Source: Acinetobacter sp. CS-2 (GTDB taxonomy: Bacteria > Pseudomonadota > Gammaproteobacteria > Pseudomonadales > Moraxellaceae). From it: 64,000 nt of DNA. The notes under the pieces were generated by a model. That model was not told the DNA's origin and did no database searches. It saw only the letters and a list, made by a program, of their open reading frames with translations. Shown piece by piece: positions 9,158-18,065 of this stretch; the stretch's first letter is position 1, and each line of letters opens with the position of its first letter. The stretch spans positions 1,922,001 to 1,986,000 of the forward strand of contig NZ_CP067019.1 in NCBI RefSeq assembly GCF_016599715.1. The letters are read 5' to 3'. A program made the position numbers and the translations under genes.

Positions 9158-9224
9158 AAAGACTTCCTGATCCTTGATTATAAAATGCGCTTGGGGGAGG
9201 CGAATGAAGGATTAGGAAGTCTTT
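9158..9224 (+). ncRNA. candidate structured RNA (18-bp stem hairpin)
   Basis: Bases 9158-9175 pair with 9207-9224 over 18 positions, with one G-U pair on the plus strand. The 31-base loop contains a small inner CGC/GCG pairing around a G-run. The plus strand continues TTTCTATTTTTATT, so the 3' end resembles a Rho-independent terminator. It may be a small RNA, a remnant repeat or a terminator with no gene before it. The only evidence is structure. Confidence 0.35.
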
Positions 9225-9339
9225 CTATTTTTATTCCGCTAAAATTGGGTAATATCTTCAACTCTGACAAAGCATTTTTTGTAAATTTTTAATTCCCTAT
9301 TTTTTTAATCTTGATTCAAAAACTTTAGCTTTTATCTCC

Positions 9340-9371
9340 CCTTCCTTAAATAAAACCTTCCTTAAATAAAA
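9340..9371. repeat. 16-bp tandem direct repeat, two copies
   Basis: CCTTCCTTAAATAAAA occurs twice back to back at 9340-9355 and 9356-9371, directly beside the terminator hairpin. Confidence 0.85.
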
Positions 9372-9372
9372 A

Positions 9373-9399
9373 AAGCCTAGAGAAGGTCGCTCTAGGCTT
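9373..9399 (-). terminator. terminator of the Mpo1-like gene
   Basis: AAGCCTAGAG pairs with CTCTAGGCTT around a 7-base loop, followed on the minus strand by seven T. It lies about 170 bp past the Mpo1-like stop. Confidence 0.85.
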
Positions 9400-9570
9400 G
9401 GAAAACTTTAAAATTAGGACGCTCGAAGTAAAAATCAATTTATTCAATGCCTGTTCTATTAATAGAATATTCACTCTACCATTGCAAGTCTACATTCCGT
9501 AAATTTACAAATATTTTATTTTTAGGTAAATTTTTTCAACACTATTCACATAATAAAAGTGATTTTTTAA

Positions 9571-9954
9571 CTAACTGGGAATTTTATCCAGGGAACGATC
9601 TTTCAAACTTAAATTCCCACGCAACACATCAGAAAACATGCGCCAATCTGAAATAAAACTATAGAGCGGCTGTTTAAAACTGGCCGGTTTGTTTTTTTCA
9701 AAGCAGAAATGACCTGCCCATGCACTGGCATAGCCGAACAATAATCCATAAACAAGATACTTTGGCTTTCTTTTTACAATGGCACGACTTAATAGGCATG
9801 CCCCGACACTACTGCCGAATATATGCAAACGGCGACTCATGATATTACGATGCTCAGTTAGATAAAACCGATAGAATTCATGATAGTTTTGAATCGGCAG
9901 CTGAAATTCCGGTTCTGGATGATGTTCAAATTTGAGCTGGATTGTTGTATTCAT
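9571..9954 (-). CDS. Mpo1-like (DUF962) membrane protein
   Basis: Small membrane protein of the DUF962 family, related to yeast Mpo1, a 2-hydroxy fatty acid dioxygenase. It has the family core FYRFYLTEHRNIMSRRLHIFG with histidines, a hydrophobic middle and a second histidine in YASAWAGHFCFEKNKPASF. The Nx(7)H-type histidine pattern supports the family call; enzymatic role in bacteria is inferred. Start set at ATG 9954 because AGGA is 8 bases upstream; the ATG at 9960 is too close to it. Single gene, transcribed away from the CYTH genes. Confidence 0.8.
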   Translation of the reverse strand: MNTTIQLKFEHHPEPEFQLPIQNYHEFYRFYLTEHRNIMSRRLHIFGSSVGACLLSRAIVKRKPKYLVYGLLFGYASAWAGHFCFEKNKPASFKQPLYSFISDWRMFSDVLRGNLSLKDRSLDKIPS

Positions 9955-10227
9955 GGTCATAGTCCTGCCTATTTCGATTCAAGTTAGCTCATATTTCAGC
10001 CAAATTAAAGTGTCCGCTTTTATCATTTTTTTGATCATTTGCAAAGCAACCAGTCAAGAATCCGTTCGTCAAGTCTTACATCAAAAATCATTTTCGCTAC
10101 AATCATCAGCTTAGAATGAACAATGCTATTTCCGGCGCTATAAAAGAACAGATTTCATAATGCATGTGTAAGCTATAGATAATGTTTGCATTGCTGACAT
10201 CACATCAAAAAATTAGGATGAAAAATC

Positions 10228-11688
10228 ATGGTTGAAGTTGAATTAAAATTTCAAATTCCTGAAGCAAGACGTAATGCTTTACTGAAAGCATTGGATCCTA
10301 AAAAATCTGAAATTATTCAACTGAAAGCCAAATATTACGACACCTCAGAACGCTTACTCTCACAACATGGTGTTGCCTTAAGACAACGTCTCGAAGGCAC
10401 GCGCTGGATTCAAACCTTAAAAGCTGCAGGGAAAAGCCACTTACATCGTTTTGAGCATAATCATGACCTGGGTGAACTGGAACATGCCCCGCAGCTGGAT
10501 TTATCTATTTATGAGCAGGATGCTGAAGCACAACACATCCTGAAAAATGCTTTGGGTGAGGCACAGGATCAACTTAAATTACAGTTTGAAACTGATATAC
10601 AGCGTACCTTTCGCGTCATTCATTTTGAAGAAACCGAGATAGAAGTCAGTCTAGATGTTGGTGAAGTGCGTACCGAAACAGCCCAGAGTGAAGTACATGA
10701 AGTCGAGTTTGAATTGAAGTCGGGCTCAGTCCAATCTCTTCTCACCTTTAGCTTTGAATGGGTGAAAAAATATCACCTTTGGCTGGATGTGCGCAGTAAA
10801 GCCGAAATCGGCAATCTTTTGGCCATCCAGCAACCCGTCAGTCCGGCAAAATTAGCCAAGGAATTTCATTTAAGTAAAAAAGACCCCGCCAATAAAAACT
10901 TGCGCATGCTGATTGCCCAGCAGTTACAGCATTTACTGCCAAATATCGCAGCTATTGCTGCAGGTGTTGCCGAGCAAACACATATTCAGCAAGCCCAAAT
11001 TGCACTGGATCATTTACATTTGACCCTGTCGTTATTTAAAGACTGGAATGAGGCAGTTTCCGACAAATGGGCGGTGCAGCTGGGTGCATTTAAGCATCAG
11101 TTTGATCATTTACAGCATTTGCAACACATGCAGTCAACTTTAGGCGCATTTTTACAGAACCCCAATACTGCATCGAATTTAGCCAAAGATATTTTGTATG
11201 CCAAAGAAAAGTTGGCCAATCTGGTACGTTCCACACAAAATGTACATCATTATCTGGAATTATTAATGTTTGGCCTGGACCACGAGGATAAGCTCCAAGG
11301 ACATGACTTAAAATGGTTTGCACAAAATACCCTGCAAAATCAATATAAACAGCTCCAAGAGCATCTTGCAAATACCGATATTGCCAATTTTGAAAGTCTG
11401 GATCAGTTAGCCACTAAAATTCATGAACTGAAATTTAGCTTCCCGATTCTAACTTCGATTTATGATGTCAAAAATTTGCAAAAATACAGCAAAGCCTTGA
11501 ATGATGCTCAACTTGCAGCCAGTGAATATCAGATTCTGGCCTCTTCTGCCGAGTATATTCAGCAAACTGAACTGGAAGCCAGTGACTGGTTTGTGTTGGG
11601 TTGGCTGACAGCAAAACAGGAAGTGTATGCACAAAACCTGCTTGAAGCGACAGAACAATTCCTGGTGAGTCGTAAATTTATTAAGTAA
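10228..11688 (+). CDS. CYTH domain protein with degenerate CHAD domain
   Basis: N-terminal CYTH (triphosphate tunnel) domain at about residues 1-200: the EVELK signature opens it, with KYYDT, ALRQRLE and DVRSKAE further on, so tunnel residues look intact. Such domains hydrolyse inorganic triphosphate (YgiF type). The C-terminal part, about 220-486, sits where a CHAD domain belongs but has lost the basic helices: HIQQAQIALDHLHLTLSLF replaces the HQTRVAIRRLRSALRVF of its neighbour. CHAD binds polyphosphate through those residues, so this copy probably does not. Good ribosome site (AGGATG). A tandem paralogue follows 183 bp downstream. Confidence 0.85.
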   Translation: MVEVELKFQIPEARRNALLKALDPKKSEIIQLKAKYYDTSERLLSQHGVALRQRLEGTRWIQTLKAAGKSHLHRFEHNHDLGELEHAPQLDLSIYEQDAEAQHILKNALGEAQDQLKLQFETDIQRTFRVIHFEETEIEVSLDVGEVRTETAQSEVHEVEFELKSGSVQSLLTFSFEWVKKYHLWLDVRSKAEIGNLLAIQQPVSPAKLAKEFHLSKKDPANKNLRMLIAQQLQHLLPNIAAIAAGVAEQTHIQQAQIALDHLHLTLSLFKDWNEAVSDKWAVQLGAFKHQFDHLQHLQHMQSTLGAFLQNPNTASNLAKDILYAKEKLANLVRSTQNVHHYLELLMFGLDHEDKLQGHDLKWFAQNTLQNQYKQLQEHLANTDIANFESLDQLATKIHELKFSFPILTSIYDVKNLQKYSKALNDAQLAASEYQILASSAEYIQQTELEASDWFVLGWLTAKQEVYAQNLLEATEQFLVSRKFIK

Positions 11689-11871
11689 CAAATAAAGCGA
11701 CAAAATTAAACCAGTCAAATCAAAGCGTATGGCATGATCTTTTAATGCACACCAATGAGTGGGGCGACATACGCTTGATCTACTTTCTGGCAAAACCCTA
11801 CTCTTTTTTTGATACTGGCTTACAATGAAAGTCATGGCCCTATCGGATGATGAAGCGTCAGGAGTTTTAAC

Positions 11872-13335
11872 ATGCTTGAAGTAGAATTAAAATTTCAGAT
11901 CCCCGCATCAGATCAAGAAAAGCTCTATCAGCTCTTCTTGAACAAGAATGCTCGCTTGATTTCTTTATACGCAAAATACTATGACACGCCCGAACGGCAT
12001 TTGGCTGAAAAGAATATTTCATTACGGCAACGTCTTGAAGACGATCACTGGATACAAACTTTAAAAGCGCCCAGCGATCATTCCTTACAACGTTTTGAAC
12101 TGGAAAGCGATTTAGGCAAACTAAATGCCCCTCCGGACTTGGCCCTTAAGATGTACCAGTCCGATCCGAAAGCAAAACAATTGCTGCAAAATGCTTTGGG
12201 CAAACAGGTTAAAAACCTGATTGTGCAATATGAAACAGTCGTTCAACGTCTGGTGCATGTGATTCATTTTAACCGTTCAAAAATTGAAGTCAGTCTGGAT
12301 CGCGGCGAAATTCGACATAACGATCAGAGCGTGTCAATTTATGAAATTGAATTTGAGCTTAAACAAGGTTCCATACAAGACCTGATCAAATTTATTCACC
12401 CCTGGGTGCAGCGATATCATTTATGGCTAGATGTGCGAAGTAAAGCTCAACGCGGCGATTTGCTGGCACAGAGTTTAAAAAATCCTGCTGCTCAATTTGC
12501 CAGCCCACTCAAGCTGAATCCACAGGACTCAACAGATCAAGCTTTAAAGCAGATCATCAATAATACCTTGCAGCACCTATTGCCGAATGCATCAACCATC
12601 GCTTCCGGACAGTATGATAGCGAACATGTGCACCAGACTCGGGTTGCCATTCGCCGTTTAAGAAGTGCCTTACGTGTTTTTGAGGACTGGTCAAAAGATG
12701 TCAATCCAGACTGGCAAGAGCAGCTGACTCATCTGTTCCGCCAACTGGGTTCAACCCGTGATCGCGATGCCTTGAGTGAAGGACTTTTACCTCAGCTCGA
12801 ACAGGCAGGTGCCCCTTTTGTTCAGCTTTCGAATACGCCTGAACAATCCGGCATTCCCATTGATGAATCATTACGTTCTTCAGACTTTGTAGAATTGATT
12901 CTGCATCTGCTGCGCTTTGTCGATCAGCCATGTAAAGAACAGAAAAAATCCGGATTAAAAAAAGATATCGCCAAAAAACTGCAAAAAATGCATCAACAAA
13001 TCTGCAAAGATGCCGATCAATTTTTACAGCTGGATATTCCCTCCCGGCATCGTACCCGCAAACGGGTCAAACGCTTGCGTTATTGTGTAGAATTCGTGGC
13101 TTCGCTTTATCCTGTTCAAGATGTAAAGCACTATCTCAAAGATTTAAAACCCGCCCAGGAAAGTTTGGGACAATATAACGATTTGATGGTGGCCGAAACG
13201 CTGTTTCAGAATATGGTTAAACGTAAACAAAAATCGTGGTTTGCCTTGGGCTGGATTGCCAGTGAGAAAAAATACGTTCTGCAACAGGCTCAGCAGCATT
13301 TAGACTATTATTCTAAAACCGATACTTTCTGGTAA
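11872..13335 (+). CDS. CYTH-CHAD protein, probable inorganic triphosphatase
   Basis: Paralogue of the preceding gene, 487 residues. The CYTH domain has EVELKFQI, KYYDTPERHL, ISLRQRLED and WLDVRSKAQRGDLLA. The CHAD domain (about 225-487) is complete, with histidine and arginine-rich helices: VHQTRVAIRRLRSALRVF, LGSTRDRDAL and RTRKRVKRLRYCVEFV. The architecture is that of YgiF-type triphosphatases with a polyphosphate-binding tail. Read in the same direction as its neighbour; the intergenic region has an AAGCGTATG/CATACGCTT inverted repeat (about 11.72-11.78 kb), so it may have its own control. Role in polyphosphate metabolism is inferred. Confidence 0.9.
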   Translation: MLEVELKFQIPASDQEKLYQLFLNKNARLISLYAKYYDTPERHLAEKNISLRQRLEDDHWIQTLKAPSDHSLQRFELESDLGKLNAPPDLALKMYQSDPKAKQLLQNALGKQVKNLIVQYETVVQRLVHVIHFNRSKIEVSLDRGEIRHNDQSVSIYEIEFELKQGSIQDLIKFIHPWVQRYHLWLDVRSKAQRGDLLAQSLKNPAAQFASPLKLNPQDSTDQALKQIINNTLQHLLPNASTIASGQYDSEHVHQTRVAIRRLRSALRVFEDWSKDVNPDWQEQLTHLFRQLGSTRDRDALSEGLLPQLEQAGAPFVQLSNTPEQSGIPIDESLRSSDFVELILHLLRFVDQPCKEQKKSGLKKDIAKKLQKMHQQICKDADQFLQLDIPSRHRTRKRVKRLRYCVEFVASLYPVQDVKHYLKDLKPAQESLGQYNDLMVAETLFQNMVKRKQKSWFALGWIASEKKYVLQQAQQHLDYYSKTDTFW

Positions 13336-13356
13336 GTAGAAAATGTAAAATTAATA

Positions 13357-14001
13357 TTAGCGATATTTGCCAAATATTTTCCAGGTTCCATTATCCGCCA
13401 GTGGATCACTATAACTGTCATTGCGCTGTTTGCGCGGCTTGTCACGGGCATCTACCAGCTCAAAATGTGGCTCTGTACTCAGTACAATACCATTTACATA
13501 AAACCGCGTACGAGTATATTCACTTTGTCCATGCTGGAACACATAAGTGCGTAAGTCGATAAATTCGCGATGTGCCACCAAAACTGCGGTATCATCACTT
13601 TCTAACCAGGCATTCATGGCTTGAATTTGTGCAGGCTCATATTGTCCACACTTATCCACCAGGCTGGCAATACCGCGAAAGGTTTTCGACTCTTTGGCGC
13701 GGGTTTTATTAATTCGGATGCGGTCAACATGAAAATAGAACAGCGGCAGATTCAAATGGCTGGGTAAATGCACCGCATCGAGTGTTTCATCTTGCATAAA
13801 AGGCTGGAATAGATCTTGTGCTCGTTCAATTAACCCGATCCATTGCCGGTAATATTCATCGACTTCTTTTTTAGAACCATAATAAATAGGTAAGCCTTCA
13901 ACATTGGCCAGATTTGCAGGCGGCCAAATATTTTGACGCAATAAGGCGATGTCACTTTTTAAACTTTGTACAGCAATGGCATCTTGCATTGGATTATCCA
14001 T
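13357..14001 (-). CDS. conserved hypothetical protein
   Basis: 214 residues, no family recognised. No signal peptide or membrane segment. The sequence looks like a soluble globular protein with a basic, polar C-terminus (DKPRKQRNDSYSDPLADNG, then WKIFGKYR). It converges with the CYTH-CHAD gene (21 bp between ends) and is divergent from the DUF3144 gene. An in-frame ATG at 13989 is an alternative start. Codon use and composition are like the neighbours, so I take it as real. Confidence 0.7.
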   Translation of the reverse strand: MDNPMQDAIAVQSLKSDIALLRQNIWPPANLANVEGLPIYYGSKKEVDEYYRQWIGLIERAQDLFQPFMQDETLDAVHLPSHLNLPLFYFHVDRIRINKTRAKESKTFRGIASLVDKCGQYEPAQIQAMNAWLESDDTAVLVAHREFIDLRTYVFQHGQSEYTRTRFYVNGIVLSTEPHFELVDARDKPRKQRNDSYSDPLADNGTWKIFGKYR

Positions 14002-14098
14002 TTTAATGCTTAGGCTATTTTTAGATTAAGCCAAAGGTTTAGTTTCTGCAAGGCTTTGCCTATAATAAGCCATTAGATCGTTTTTGCAGGAAAAGTTC

Positions 14099-14500
14099 AT
14101 GGTTCAAAAGATTGAAGCAACAGATGTAACCGAAGAAGAAGCGTTAAATGCTGCTTTTTTTGAACGTGCTGATGAATTTATTAAACAGGCCAACGAATTT
14201 TGCCGTGTCGAAAAAGGTTCAGCCGTGAAACCTGCTGAAATGCGCGGACAAGTCAGCGCTGCCATGTTGTTTGCTACTGCCCGTTTTAATACTTGGGTAG
14301 CTGCCAATAACTTTAAAGATGGCAATGAAATGCGTGATGCCAAAGATCAGGTGATGTCGTACATCATGCAGCAATTCCAGATGATGCTGGAAGATAACTA
14401 TGACGAATATTGCGAACAGTTTGAAAACTATCTTCGCTTCCGTCGTAACGAAGAATTTCATACCAACAAGCATGATCATGACCACAATCACGATCATTAA
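14099..14500 (+). CDS. DUF3144 family protein with His-rich tail
   Basis: 133-residue acidic, helical protein of the DUF3144 type (FFERADEFIKQANEF at the start, ARFNTWVAANNF in the middle). The last nine residues are HDHDHNHDH, a likely metal-binding tail. Start set at ATG 14099, 7 bases behind AGGA; the longer frame starts at a TTG at 14084 that overlaps the ribosome site. Function unknown. A terminator follows at once. Confidence 0.75.
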   Translation: MVQKIEATDVTEEEALNAAFFERADEFIKQANEFCRVEKGSAVKPAEMRGQVSAAMLFATARFNTWVAANNFKDGNEMRDAKDQVMSYIMQQFQMMLEDNYDEYCEQFENYLRFRRNEEFHTNKHDHDHNHDH

Positions 14501-14504
14501 TGAA

Positions 14505-14525
14505 AAGCCCTACGGGGCTTTTTTT
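14505..14525 (+). terminator. terminator of the DUF3144 gene
   Basis: AAGCCC-TACG-GGGCTT hairpin followed by T residues, four bases past the stop. Confidence 0.9.
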
Positions 14526-14615
14526 ATGTGCTGAGTTTTTGGATGAAAGGTCATCCAAAGCCAAAATACCTTAGTGTATGGTGACATGACAGAGATTTAC
14601 TGAACCAAAGACTGA

Positions 14616-15077
14616 CCATACAATAGCTGGAGACAGTTTCCGGAAACCTCTATTGTACTGGACCATTTTGGCACGCCTGCCGGATTATTTGGAAAAGTCG
14701 GCTCACTTACAGGACTGACGAAAACCGCCCGGGAAAATATTTTGTTGCGCTGGCAGGAGGATATTGCCGAACTGGCAAGGTATCCAAATGTTTATATCAA
14801 GATGTCTGGCCTGTTTATACCGATATTGAGTCATCAGTTTCATAAACAAGACCGCTTAGCCAGTAAACAGGAAATCTATGATTTAGCCTTTCCACTGATT
14901 AGCCATGTGCTGCGGCACTTTGGCAGTTACCGGGTCATATTTGCCTTCAACTTCCCCATTAAGTACCTCACTGCTGAACATCATTAATGCCTTTAGTGAT
15001 GTGGTAGTGGGGTCTATGATCCGAATGCACTGAAACAAGTTTTTCATCATAATGCAAAGCAGTTTTATCAGCTTTAA
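14616..15077 (+). pseudogene. amidohydrolase (metal-dependent TIM-barrel) remnant
   Basis: The C-terminal third of an Amidohydro_2-type protein in pieces. The frame from 14616 reads FPETSIVLDHFGTPAGLFG, ARYPNVYIKMSGL and YRVIFAFNFP, typical of this family, and stops at 14987. The continuation INAFSDVVVG lies in another frame, and NALKQVFHHNAKQFYQL in a third, ending at 15077. The N-terminal two thirds are missing. There are thus a 5' deletion and at least two frameshifts, and no expressed product is expected. Confidence 0.8.
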
Positions 15078-15083
15078 AAGAAA

Positions 15084-15114
15084 CCTCCCCTAACCCCTCC
15101 TAAAAGGAGGGGAA
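15084..15114. repeat. palindromic GC-rich repeat element
   Basis: CCCCTCCT-AAA-AGGAGGGG hairpin inside a CCTCCCCTAACCCCTCC context, just after the amidohydrolase remnant. It looks like the dispersed intergenic palindromes seen in Acinetobacter genomes (from memory) and is GC-rich against its surroundings. It could also end transcription weakly. Confidence 0.5.
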
Positions 15115-15162
15115 AAGCACAACAAATATATGAATAGCAGGATAGAAAATAGCGTTTAAAAG

Positions 15163-17931
15163 TTATGACTTGTTTTGTGGCTTTCCATACTGGTCTGCCA
15201 TAACTTCCACCAGCTGATCCAGTTTGATGTATTTCTTGATTACGGTATCCAGATCTGCTTTGCTAAGTTTTTTAAAAGCCTGATCACGCTTTTCACGGAA
15301 TAATAAGTCGCGATTATGTTCCAGTTGCGGTAAAAGCATCGCGTGAATACTGCGTTCATCTTCCAAAGCAGTCACCCGTTTTTTCAGAATATTGGCTTTG
15401 GCCGCTTCCAGCTCCTGTTCAGTTACCCCTTTAGTGAGTAAATCATTCAGTACCTTATGCACGGCTTGTGATACTTGCGCCGACTTTGCTGCCGTATAAT
15501 TGGCTTCTATGGTGAGTGCCCCTGAATCAATCCATTCATCCAGATCCAGATTGCTGCCAAATCCATATACCAAGGCATTTTTCTCACGGAGTTCCTGGGC
15601 TAAACGTGACGACAGCTGCGAGTCAGCCAGAATATAACTAAACGCCATTAAGGCTGGCGCATCGGCATGATTCGAACCCACCGGCAAGGTCAAAATGGCC
15701 TGATAATTACCAAATTCACGTTGCTCTGATAAAGCATGGATTTTTTGTGCCTTATACGCCTGATAATCAGAACTTAGGCGTTGATAAGGCAATTGTGTTT
15801 TCCATCCAGAGAATTCTTTTTGTAGCAGTTTTAGCATGGGCTGAGCCTGATAATCACCGGTAATGGCAATTTGTGCATGATGACTGATAAAGAAATCCTG
15901 ATATAATTTTTTCACTTGCTCAACTGTTGCTGCTTTAAGCTGCTGTTTAGACAGCTCAGGTTCAAAATGATAGCGTAAATCTCCTGGCTGATAGGTTTCC
16001 AATAAACGGGTCATGGTCAATGCGGCAACCGTTTCAGGTTCCGTATATGGCCGATCCAGGCTCGACAAGCTTTGTGACTTGATCAGGTCAAATTGCGATT
16101 GTTCAAACTTCGGTGTTTTCAGAACATCAAGCATAAATTTGAAATAATCATCAAATTTCTCTTTTTTTGCCACAATCTGAATGGCAATACTATTTGCAGA
16201 TGCTGTAGCCGTTGCTCCACCACCCGCTTCAATCGATTTGTCTGCAATATCCTGCAAACTATACTGATCTGAGCCACGCAAGAGTAAATAGGCCATCAAA
16301 TCCAGTACTTCACCTTTATTAAACAAAGATTTATCCGTACCAAAGTCAACAGAAATGGTGGCATAGGTTTTATCATCACGGGTAGAGGTCGGATATAAAG
16401 CGTATGCAATACCGTTTTTCAACGTTCCGCGCTGGATTTTCTTTTCAGTATCCATCAAATACTGCTTTGAGGTTTTGACGTATTCCGCGACTTCCTGCTT
16501 ATAGGCACTGCTGTCTTTAAGCGGCTCTTCTTGCACACTGGCCTGATCTAAGGTTTTAGGTTGCTCGGCAGCCTGTTGTTGTAATGCTTTTTTCTGAGCT
16601 TCCGGGGTCGGTTTAATATCTCCAGAAATGCGATGTTCTGGCACTAAAAACCGGGTCAGGGTTTGATTGACATCAGCAAGCTTCAATTGCTTCACATTAT
16701 TCAAATCAGTAAAGTACTGCGACCAGTCTCCCTGATAAGCCACATAATAATCACTTAAACGCCCCCCCAAAGCGGCAGCATTACTGAGTACACTGTCTGC
16801 CTGATTCTGAATCAGATTTTTTACCCGGTTTAGTTCAGTCTCATTAAATAGCTGACTTTTTTCCACACCCGCAATAAGTTCGGATTGCACTTTCTTCTCA
16901 TCATGATTCGGTGCATAAATGGCGCCCATAAAGACCAGATTAAAGTCCTGATCTAGCCAGGTAGTAGATTGAACGCCGGTACTTAAACCGGTTTCCACCA
17001 TGCTTTGATAAAGATGCCCACTCGGTTGCATGGTATATAAATAAGGTGTCAGTGCCAAAGCAGATTTGATCTTTTCATTTTTGCCATTCAGGTAAATATT
17101 GAATTTAGCCAGATCACTGCCCTTTTTTACAACAAAATTTCTATGCTGAATTTTGGCTGAGTCCAGCACAGGAACTTTGGTCTGTACTGGAACCTGACGA
17201 GTTGCTATTGGACTAAACTGTTGATCAATCTGTTTTAACACAGCGGCTTTATCAAATTTACCGGAAATGATCATTACGGCATTGTTCGGCGCATACCAGG
17301 TTCGATAAAATTTATTCAGCTCATCCATTTTAATGGACTGCAATTCTTTTAAATCGCCAATCGGCAAACGTCCCAAATACTTATTGCCATAAGCCGATTT
17401 CCACATCTGGTCCATCATCACTGCAAAAGACTGATCCATACGAACTTCACGTTCGCGTTTCACAATGGCAATTTCAGAAGGGACAAACTTTTCTTGCAGC
17501 ACCAGCTTGTCCATACGTTCAGCTTCAAGATGAATCACTTGATTAATGGCATTCTGTTCAGGACGGATCACATTGGTATATTTGGTGGAATAATAATCTG
17601 TACTGGCGTTGGTCATTAAGGTGTATTGATCCAGACGGCGCTGAAATTCTTCACCTTTGATATTCTGTGTACCCTTAAATGCCAGATGTTCGAGCAAATG
17701 TGCCAAACCGCCTTTGCCCTGCGGATCATTAAGTGAACCGGTCAGATAGACCGTGTTCATAAAGACTTTATTTTCTTTATCATTTTGCGCCAGAACCACG
17801 CGAAAACCATTGTCTAATGTATATTCTTCAATCTTCTGCTCAGATTTAACCAAGATCGGTTGTGCCCAGGCAGTTGCACTAAAACCAACAAATAATAATG
17901 AGATAGTAAGTTGTTTGAACCGCATGAGCAT
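15163..17931 (-). CDS. M16 family zinc metallopeptidase (pitrilysin-like)
   Basis: 922-residue periplasmic peptidase. A signal peptide ends near AWA-Q (about residue 24). The inverted zinc motif HLLEH is at 78-82 with a downstream acidic ligand region (EREVRMDQSF). Two M16 repeats follow: residues about 35-450 active and 500-920 inactive, the usual clam-shell layout of full-length pitrilysins. Members degrade peptides in the periplasm. Start ATG 17931 lies 6 bases behind GGA. Single gene; upstream is phzF on the same strand about 135 bp away. Confidence 0.93.
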   Translation of the reverse strand: MLMRFKQLTISLLFVGFSATAWAQPILVKSEQKIEEYTLDNGFRVVLAQNDKENKVFMNTVYLTGSLNDPQGKGGLAHLLEHLAFKGTQNIKGEEFQRRLDQYTLMTNASTDYYSTKYTNVIRPEQNAINQVIHLEAERMDKLVLQEKFVPSEIAIVKREREVRMDQSFAVMMDQMWKSAYGNKYLGRLPIGDLKELQSIKMDELNKFYRTWYAPNNAVMIISGKFDKAAVLKQIDQQFSPIATRQVPVQTKVPVLDSAKIQHRNFVVKKGSDLAKFNIYLNGKNEKIKSALALTPYLYTMQPSGHLYQSMVETGLSTGVQSTTWLDQDFNLVFMGAIYAPNHDEKKVQSELIAGVEKSQLFNETELNRVKNLIQNQADSVLSNAAALGGRLSDYYVAYQGDWSQYFTDLNNVKQLKLADVNQTLTRFLVPEHRISGDIKPTPEAQKKALQQQAAEQPKTLDQASVQEEPLKDSSAYKQEVAEYVKTSKQYLMDTEKKIQRGTLKNGIAYALYPTSTRDDKTYATISVDFGTDKSLFNKGEVLDLMAYLLLRGSDQYSLQDIADKSIEAGGGATATASANSIAIQIVAKKEKFDDYFKFMLDVLKTPKFEQSQFDLIKSQSLSSLDRPYTEPETVAALTMTRLLETYQPGDLRYHFEPELSKQQLKAATVEQVKKLYQDFFISHHAQIAITGDYQAQPMLKLLQKEFSGWKTQLPYQRLSSDYQAYKAQKIHALSEQREFGNYQAILTLPVGSNHADAPALMAFSYILADSQLSSRLAQELREKNALVYGFGSNLDLDEWIDSGALTIEANYTAAKSAQVSQAVHKVLNDLLTKGVTEQELEAAKANILKKRVTALEDERSIHAMLLPQLEHNRDLLFREKRDQAFKKLSKADLDTVIKKYIKLDQLVEVMADQYGKPQNKS

Positions 17932-18065
17932 AATTATTCCAATTTATTCAGTCATATGAATTTTTAAGCATCACATCTTAGAAAATGATCATGATGTTGA
18001 GTAGTTACTTTTTGCAAGCATTACCGTTTATTTCAATAGCTTTGTCGTTCATTTATATCCAGATG

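Larger units (their letters stand above)
8908..9570. other. gene-free interval with hairpins
   Basis: 663 bp without a credible coding frame, very AT-rich. It holds a long hairpin at 9158-9224, a 16-bp tandem direct repeat at 9340-9371 and an intrinsic terminator at 9373-9399 that serves the Mpo1-like gene. The promoter of thiE-hemL should lie at its left end. Confidence 0.7.

Noticed and set aside
11449..11835. Minus-strand frame of 128 codons
   Set aside because: Antisense to the first CYTH gene and intergenic region; Cys- and Leu-rich, no protein-like pattern.
15084..15114. CCCCTCCT/AGGAGGGG hairpin as an M16 gene terminator
   Set aside because: There is no T tract in the needed orientation, and the hairpin resembles a dispersed repeat more than a terminator; listed as a repeat.
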